Made by a program: the position numbers and the translations under genes. From Cruorifilaria tuberocauda (taxonomy: Eukaryota; Nematoda; Chromadorea; Rhabditida; Onchocercidae): a stretch of 64,000 bases of DNA. Positions 58,086 through 64,000 of this stretch are shown here, in pieces. The stretch is from positions 52,833 through 116,832 of the forward strand of contig JABVXU010000148.1 in the NCBI GenBank assembly GCA_013365365.1, written 5' to 3'. Under the pieces are notes generated by a model, which saw nothing but the letters and a program-made list of their open reading frames with translations, ran no database searches and was not told the origin of the DNA. Every line of letters begins with the position of its first letter. Position 1 is the stretch's first letter.

Positions 58086-58672
58086 TCATGCACTTTCTTC
58101 ATTTTCTATCATCAATTGTAAGAGAAGATCTCGAAATAAATCTGGAGAAAGAGTTACTTTAATGGCTTGCAGGATATTTGATATGAAGTTCAAGCATTTC
58201 TGAATATTTCCATTTGGATGTCGTTTATCTGAAGTTACTGAGAGTGAGTTTGATTGAAGACAGTGAATAGAACATGATTTCTCTTCAGGAACTTCAGAAA
58301 GGTGTAATACAGAAGGAGCAAGCAATGAACTTAATTTATTTTCTTGAAAGCCTTTTTTTGACGTCTGCCGTACTCAATAATAATGTGTTGATAGAATAAT
58401 TCATGTCGTGTAAAAATCTTAATTTTCAAGATATCTCTCATCTGCAGTGGAAAAATAAATAAAGCGTCATACCTCATGAGACTTGTCAACATCTCTGACA
58501 TTTGAGAAGTGAGATAAGACTAGAATGAAATGTGTTCCATAATGAACGTAGTCGAACGTGGATACGAACTAAGAAGAGAACGGAATACAGAATGATTGAA
58601 TGGCTTCTAACTAAACTTCAGAAAGGAAAGAGGGCAGCCGAAAAGAAAGGGAATGAAAATCAGAAAACTCAT
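58086..58672 (-). CDS. Candidate small secreted protein, two exons
   Basis: An ATG at 58672 opens a typical signal peptide (MSFLIFIPFLFGCPLSF) in exon 58612-58672. A donor TTTA|GTTAGA joins in phase to acceptor TTTCAAG before 58342, giving the terminal exon 58086-58342. The product has 105 residues: a mature part with three cysteines (SCSIHC and QKC) and a likely amphipathic helical C-terminus (LFRDLLLQLMIENEESA). The 86-codon terminal frame is long for this AT-rich DNA and has mixed composition. I do not recognise the family. Both splice sites are only moderate, so the join is a guess; the terminal exon may instead belong to a gene further right. Confidence 0.3.
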
Positions 58673-59646
58673 CTTGTTGTTGTTGATGCTTCTGCTGAGA
58701 GTTTTTAAAAAGCATCCAAAAGGCAGTAATCACAAATTTTCACACATTTTTCCAGATGATGCTTGTATTCTGTCATTTTATTTGCTAACAATGTAAATTT
58801 CTCAATATAAATTGATTTTATATCTATCAAGAAGCTATCAATTTTATCATATAACTTGCTGATATTTTTATCTCATTGATTAAAGTCGTAATGATAACTT
58901 ATCATCTACTCATTAGCCGTATTAATTTAAAGCAAATTGCGTCTTACCTAGAATCTATCATGGATATAATTATCACGATATTCGATCAATACATAAACGT
59001 TGACAGGATTAAGAAGGATGAAAAGATAGGAAACTTTTCATGAATTTTTATATTTCCAATCAAGTTTTGCATTACTACAATTATATGATGTGAACAGTCA
59101 TACGGTGCTATTTTTCCTTCAGAATATGATATTTTTAACAAGAAACGTTGATAGTGTAAAAGAAAAAAAGACGAATTTTTCTTCCAGCGCTATTTTTAAA
59201 CTAACTAAATCATATTCTTGTCTAATTTCCTCTTGTCACATCTTGCTTACAAGCACAGTGATTTGCTTCATTCCGAAGTGAAATGAAAGGCGTTCAAAGA
59301 TATCTTTGCTATCTGCTATGACAAAGTTCTATGGCTTCTATTTAATTTTTTGCTGCGCTTCTTCTTTCAGTACCGACTATTTCGACATTGATTTTCTTTT
59401 ACTAAGCATTCTTTTCAGATCCACGAAATGCTCGTTCCTACATGTACTCACGTCTTTAAAGAACAATATTCAGCATTGATCAAACAACATTTCGGCATGA
59501 TATTGTTTATTCTCATTGTTCCTATTAATTTGTTTATCCATCATTTTACTTTTCGTTATTTTCGAAACCTTTTCTCTTCCTTTTCCATGAATCGAACTTA
59601 TCGGAAATCTGCGTGAATTGATTGCATAGAATTAATTGCTAGTAAC

Positions 59647-59693
59647 AGTAAGCTTTTTAGATTGTCGTTTCTTGAGAATCTAAAAAGCTTGCT
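59647..59693. repeat. 17-bp stem hairpin
   Basis: 59650-59663 is the exact reverse complement of 59677-59690, extended outward by one wobble and two normal pairs, with a 13-nt loop. Confidence 0.8.
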
Positions 59694-61235
59694 CTTAAAC
59701 AAATTCTAGCTAAAATAACTATTGCTGGTATGTTCAACTTGAAACAAGTTGACCTTGCAGTTTTATGCAAGCCACGTGATTTAATCTCACCTCTTTATTC
59801 GAAACAAATTTCAGTGAGAAATTTTGAACAAAAATAACCATAAAGTACTACGGAAAACTAAAAATGCTTTGTGTGATCGGTTCATTCGAGTTGAAATGCA
59901 TATTGTATTGTTCAACGATTCAATCCGGAAATTCTCCTCAACTAGTATTGCATACTGCAAGCAAACTTCTTTCCTACCAAAGACCATGCCGAAAAACACA
60001 AGTCCATAAATCTGACGCTCCGTGCAGTTTTCTAAAATTCGTGTGAAATTGAGGATCAAGAATAAATGTTCTACAGAACTTCACTTTTCAGATAGCCATG
60101 TAATTTTTGCGAAAATATTCTCCATAGCAACTGCTCTCCGAGCAATATAAATACCAGAAAGTCTCTTGTATCGAATACGAAGTAAATCGAGAAAGTATAG
60201 CACTGTTGAACATGAGGATTTAAAGAAGCAGGGTGCTCATTATCAAGTTTGGGTATTTCATTAATTCATTACAACCATGTATTTTCGTCAGTTTGTGTTT
60301 GAAATATACCTGAAAAAAATTGTCACCTTGAACGAAAAGAAGTCTTCATTCATTAAAAGCAAATTATCCGAAGATGCAAACAGTACAACAATTTTTAAAA
60401 ATCACATGGTACGGATATTGAAATTACAAAGAATATGAAAACGGTAAGAGCAATTTTATCCTATTGCACAAATTTATAAAAGTCTACGAATTTAATCCAT
60501 AATTACTACTAAACAAATTTAATTTATAATTTTAAATAAAAAGTCTTTCATTCAGTGTAAATTTAAAAATAAGGAAAACAATATGATAGAATAATTATTC
60601 CCTAATTTCCTATCCGCAGATTTATTTATTCGTTAAATATTTCTCATAATTATTGTAATATAAAAATTATATGCCTTTTAGCTGTCAATCATATTATCAG
60701 TTTTACTATCAGTAATATTGTTAAATGACAATTCACTTTTTTTTTCTTTTTTTCCATGATCATTTTTCACATTTTGTCCGTCAATATTAGCAGTTGTTCG
60801 ATGAGACCCGAGCTGTAAGCGAAAAAAAGCCAAATTTCTGCAATTGTTAATCAGATATCGATATGTACTATCATAGTTAAAATTTATCTTTTTATTCTGA
60901 TCGACCTGTTCATTCATTCTCGTTAGTCTTTTTCCGATACAAATTTCCTCTTGTTTTGAATTTATTCATACATCCTTCTTGAACATCTCATATATATATA
61001 TAACATATATTCGTTAATTTGTTTTACTGCTCTTTGGTAGCTATTATGATTATTCTGAATTGAGTGGCTGCTAATTAAATAATTTGCTTATATATTACTA
61101 TATATTTCTTAATAACTTTTTAAGTTGCTTTTTTTCATAAAATTTGTCTTTTCATCCTTTCTTTTTTCTCCCTCTACCTCTTTCCTCAATCCATTCATGC
61201 TTTTCTTCGTCTAAAAATTGATCAGCATCATTGAA

Positions 61236-61249
61236 AGAGAGAGAGAGAG
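61236..61249. repeat. (AG)n short tandem repeat
   Basis: Seven AG units inside a longer purine-rich tract that continues to about 61280. Confidence 0.8.
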
Positions 61250-61662
61250 GGAAAGAAAAAGGGAGCGAAAAGGAAGCAAGGAAATGATTCTCGCATATAT
61301 TGCCTTACTTTAAAGTTTCCATTGAAATTTCCTTCTCCTGTTAGCTTCGCAGATGTAATTTCCCATACTTTTAAATACATTCGCAAATGTCTGAGGAAGA
61401 TAAGGAAGCATCGTATTGAACACGCTGAACACTCTATTTCATTTTTTCTTTTCATCAATGAAATGATGACGCAATCAGTGATAGCGCGATTTTCATAGAC
61501 AACAATGGCTATGGCATTTGTAATTTGTGTCAAGATGAAAAATTCTCTCCACATATTTCCCCATGTAACGGAAATAGTTTGGATCGTTGAGAATTTAAAT
61601 TCACACAACTATGCATCGTACGATTACACCTTTCTAGCTTTCTTACAAATATATTATTTTAA

Positions 61663-61670
61663 TTTCAGTG
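61663..61670 (+). promoter_or_regulatory. Probable spliced-leader acceptor of the EGF-repeat gene
   Basis: TTTCAG sits two bases ahead of the ATG that opens a signal peptide, with no in-frame coding exon before it. This is the usual arrangement at nematode trans-splice sites. Confidence 0.5.
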
Positions 61671-63644
61671 ATGAGATTTGGAGCGATATACTTATCAATG
61701 TGCATGCTAATAGTGCCAGTTACCATATGCCAACAACGGCATAAGGATAAAGATGATGCGTACGTTGATTTAATTCCACTTAATTTAATACCAGAAGGTT
61801 GTAGTTTGAATTCTTACTACGGTTATGGAATCGTCGATGGAAGCTTGGAAAAATGTGACAAATATTCAGAAGCTAAAGATGGAGGGGAAGAGTTCAGTTC
61901 CGAATATGAAGAAGTTAAATGTCGTACTTTGAGAGGTGAGTTTTTTCCTATTCAGCACAGAATTCTAATTAACTCTTTACTATAACTGAATAATTAACAT
62001 AAATTGATTGAAAGCACTGCGTAATACTTACCTGATATGTTTCATTGGCTTCTAAGTAACAGTGTAACAGTATACAATAACAACATTTCATGTTTAGTGC
62101 ATGGAAGAATGAAAAATAACAAATGCGAATGCAAGCCTGGATGGAAGGGACCAATCTGTAACGAATACTATGGGTGCCCAGCAGGTTTCTCCCTGTATAA
62201 CAGCGTGTAAGCTTTGTTTTTATTAATATTGTTAATTTTTATATCTGTAAGTTATCTCATTCACGGTTAAGTGATAATCGAAGCAAATTTTCGATAATTG
62301 AAATTTCAAAGTGATATCGTGAGTGAATTATTTCATTTTCTCGTATCGATCGAAATTCAGAAAATCATCGCAGGAGAAATTTTTTAATTTTTTGGACCCA
62401 AAGAGTGGTTACTGAAATCATATGATAAAATTGTTTTATATATAGAACTTAATTTATAAAAGTTCCAAAAAAGTCAGTTAAATTTAGTTTTTCGTGCGCT
62501 AAATTGAAATCCTCTCAATAAATTTTTTAAAGAGATCAATCGTACTCTCGTTTCAATTGCTATCCTTAGTTGAATAATTCGAAACAAACAGATAACAACT
62601 TATGAAATGACTGAACTGAAGGGATGTTGTATTGAAAACGATTTGCAGACCTTAACATTTTACTTCATTATGACAGCATCATACTTAACATTAACACTTA
62701 AGGATGAAAAGCTGAAAAAAGAAAATGTTTAGATGCACACCGAATTCATGCCAACATAATGGAACGATCGCTATTGGCTCAAAACAAATTGAATGCATTT
62801 GTCGGGCCCCGTGGGATGGTCGGAACTGTGAGCGACTTACGTGTTGGCGAATGGCCCCGAAAGGTACACTGAATATTATCCGTTCTGTTTTCCAAATTAT
62901 CTCGCATTTAATTCAATTTATCAAATGCTTATCAGATGTTTTCTGCTGAAAGCATGTGTTAAAGATGAAGGGAGGGAGACGGGAGAAATGACGTTAGTAA
63001 CTTGATAATGTTCTTCCCAGTTTTTATTTATGGTTGTTGCCTACCTTCCTTCCTATCATAATTTAATTAACGATGAAGCAATTATGAGCGTTTTAAAGAG
63101 CATGAAAGGAGATGGCGCAATGCGGGCGACAAATGTCGTTGTGCAGATGAATATGAAGGAGATAATTGTGATAAGATCATCAAATGTAAAAATGATGGTG
63201 AAATTGTTAATGGAAGGTTCTCATTATTTATATGCTTGGAAAAATGTTTATTAAGATATGTGCATGCCGAATCCGACCATTAAAAATTGACTTTAATTTT
63301 TAATTAACTGGTAATTTGTAAATTAATCCTAAGTCTATACTGTTTTCATTTAGAATTTTTTACTGAACAAATAGTAAACAAAACAGAATTGATTGTTTTC
63401 TGCTTGCAGGTGCAATTGCAAGGAACCATTTTATGGCGAAATTTGCGAGAAGAAATGTCCTGCCAATCAAACGTAAGTAATTAACATAACTGATAATTCA
63501 GTTTGCTGATACAGAGAAAAATAAAAATTATTTATGTATTAAAAATACCGATTTAACAATTTTAGATGTGGTGCGATAGCTATTTGGTTCTCATCGACTG
63601 TCACATTTTTAGCACTTCTATGTTTCTGCTTGACTCGATTGTAA
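61671..63644 (+). CDS. EGF-repeat secreted protein with C-terminal membrane anchor
   Basis: Six exons: 61671-61935, 62098-62206, 62733-62863, 63099-63216, 63410-63472, 63566-63644, in phase to 254 residues. Residues 1-20 form a signal peptide (MRFGAIYLSMCMLIVPV). About 70 residues of acidic linker follow, then four cysteine-rich units of EGF type, with endings CECKPGWKGPIC, CICRAPWDGRNC, CRCADEYEGDNC and CNCKEPFYGEIC. The last 25 residues are hydrophobic (IAIWFSSTVTFLALLCF) and end TRL, so the protein is either a type I membrane protein with almost no cytoplasmic tail or a GPI-anchored one. The ATG at 61671 follows an acceptor directly. I do not recognise a named orthologue. Introns fall inside the EGF units. 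A cell-surface adhesion or signalling role is only an inference from the domain type. Confidence 0.85.
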
Positions 63645-64000
63645 AGTTATTTTCTGATAGTTTGATAAATCGAAAAAACAAAAAGATTGTATTAGTTTCA
63701 CAAAAATTCATACGCGAAAGATTTAATTAAATTTAAACTTTCTTTAAAATTTCGATTTTTCAATTCATACTTTCCTTAATTTCAACTTTAAAATGTAATC
63801 AAAATTTCCGGTAAAATCGTACATTTTGGAAATATTTAGCTTTTCCAAGTAAACTTCTGTCCTTTTTCTTTTTGCTTTATATCAGTTTATTTATTTCCTT
63901 AACAATCCATCGATGCTTAGCGCTGTAAATCGCATTCCTATGGGACGATTAAGCTGTAATATGTAACTGCTGCAAGGATAGTACTGTATTTGCTATTAGT
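63645..64000 (+). other. 3' flank of the EGF-repeat gene
   Basis: AT-rich sequence containing the expected 3' UTR. No further gene seen before the window ends. Confidence 0.5.

Larger units (their letters stand above)
58673..61670. other. Region between candidate secreted gene and EGF-repeat gene
   Basis: 3 kb that should hold the EGF gene promoter. A frame at 60678-60815 (minus) begins after a good acceptor (TCGCTTACAG) and ends DSKTDNMIDS, but I could not find partner exons. A 126-codon minus frame at 61228-61608 has no signature. A hairpin at 59647-59693 and a GA repeat at 61236-61249 are listed separately. Confidence 0.45.

Noticed and set aside
61228..61608. 126-codon minus-strand frame.
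   Set aside because: Long, but no domain, codon pattern or splice partner; its end overlaps a GA-rich simple repeat.

Overview
The window is nuclear DNA of a nematode, most likely a clade III (filarial-type) worm. I infer this from the AT-rich sequence, many introns of about 60-400 nt with strong TTTCAG acceptors, spliced-leader-like acceptors just ahead of start codons, and orthologues of known worm genes. Species cannot be settled from the sequence alone. All large genes had to be rebuilt exon by exon; every exon model given for them keeps reading phase from end to end.

Layout: (1) 156-2231 (+) is the 3' half of a group I p21-activated kinase; its N-terminal part lies left of the window. 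(2) 4877-11462 (-) is a complete 20-exon V-ATPase V0 subunit a. (3) 16763-19383 (+) is methionine aminopeptidase 1. (4) 20621-29062 (-) is an FGD/EXC-5-type Cdc42 exchange factor with DH, PH, FYVE and PH domains. (5) 31176-35187 (+) is a DENND6 (FAM116) Rab exchange factor. (6) 40131-44407 (-) is a TGF-beta/BMP-family ligand whose C-terminus resembles BMP3/GDF10. (7) 44.4-61.6 kb is a gene-poor stretch with a possible small secreted-protein gene at 58.1-58.7 kb, a perfect 28-bp palindrome and simple repeats. (8) 61671-63644 (+) is a secreted or membrane-anchored EGF-repeat protein.

The genes are independent single units, not an operon: neighbours are convergent (PAK/V-ATPase, MetAP1/FGD, DENND6/TGF-beta) or divergent (V-ATPase/MetAP1, FGD/DENND6). 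A loose theme is small-GTPase control (PAK is a Cdc42/Rac effector, FGD a Cdc42 activator, DENND6 a Rab activator), but proximity is probably chance.

Best leads for follow-up: a pre-miRNA-like hairpin at 4437-4504, a GC-AG intron in the PAK gene and a proposed second one in the TGF-beta gene, the BMP3-like ligand, the degenerate DH signature of the FGD gene, two candidate small secreted-protein loci, and the 52.2-kb palindrome. I found no CRISPR array, tRNA, rRNA or intact transposon.
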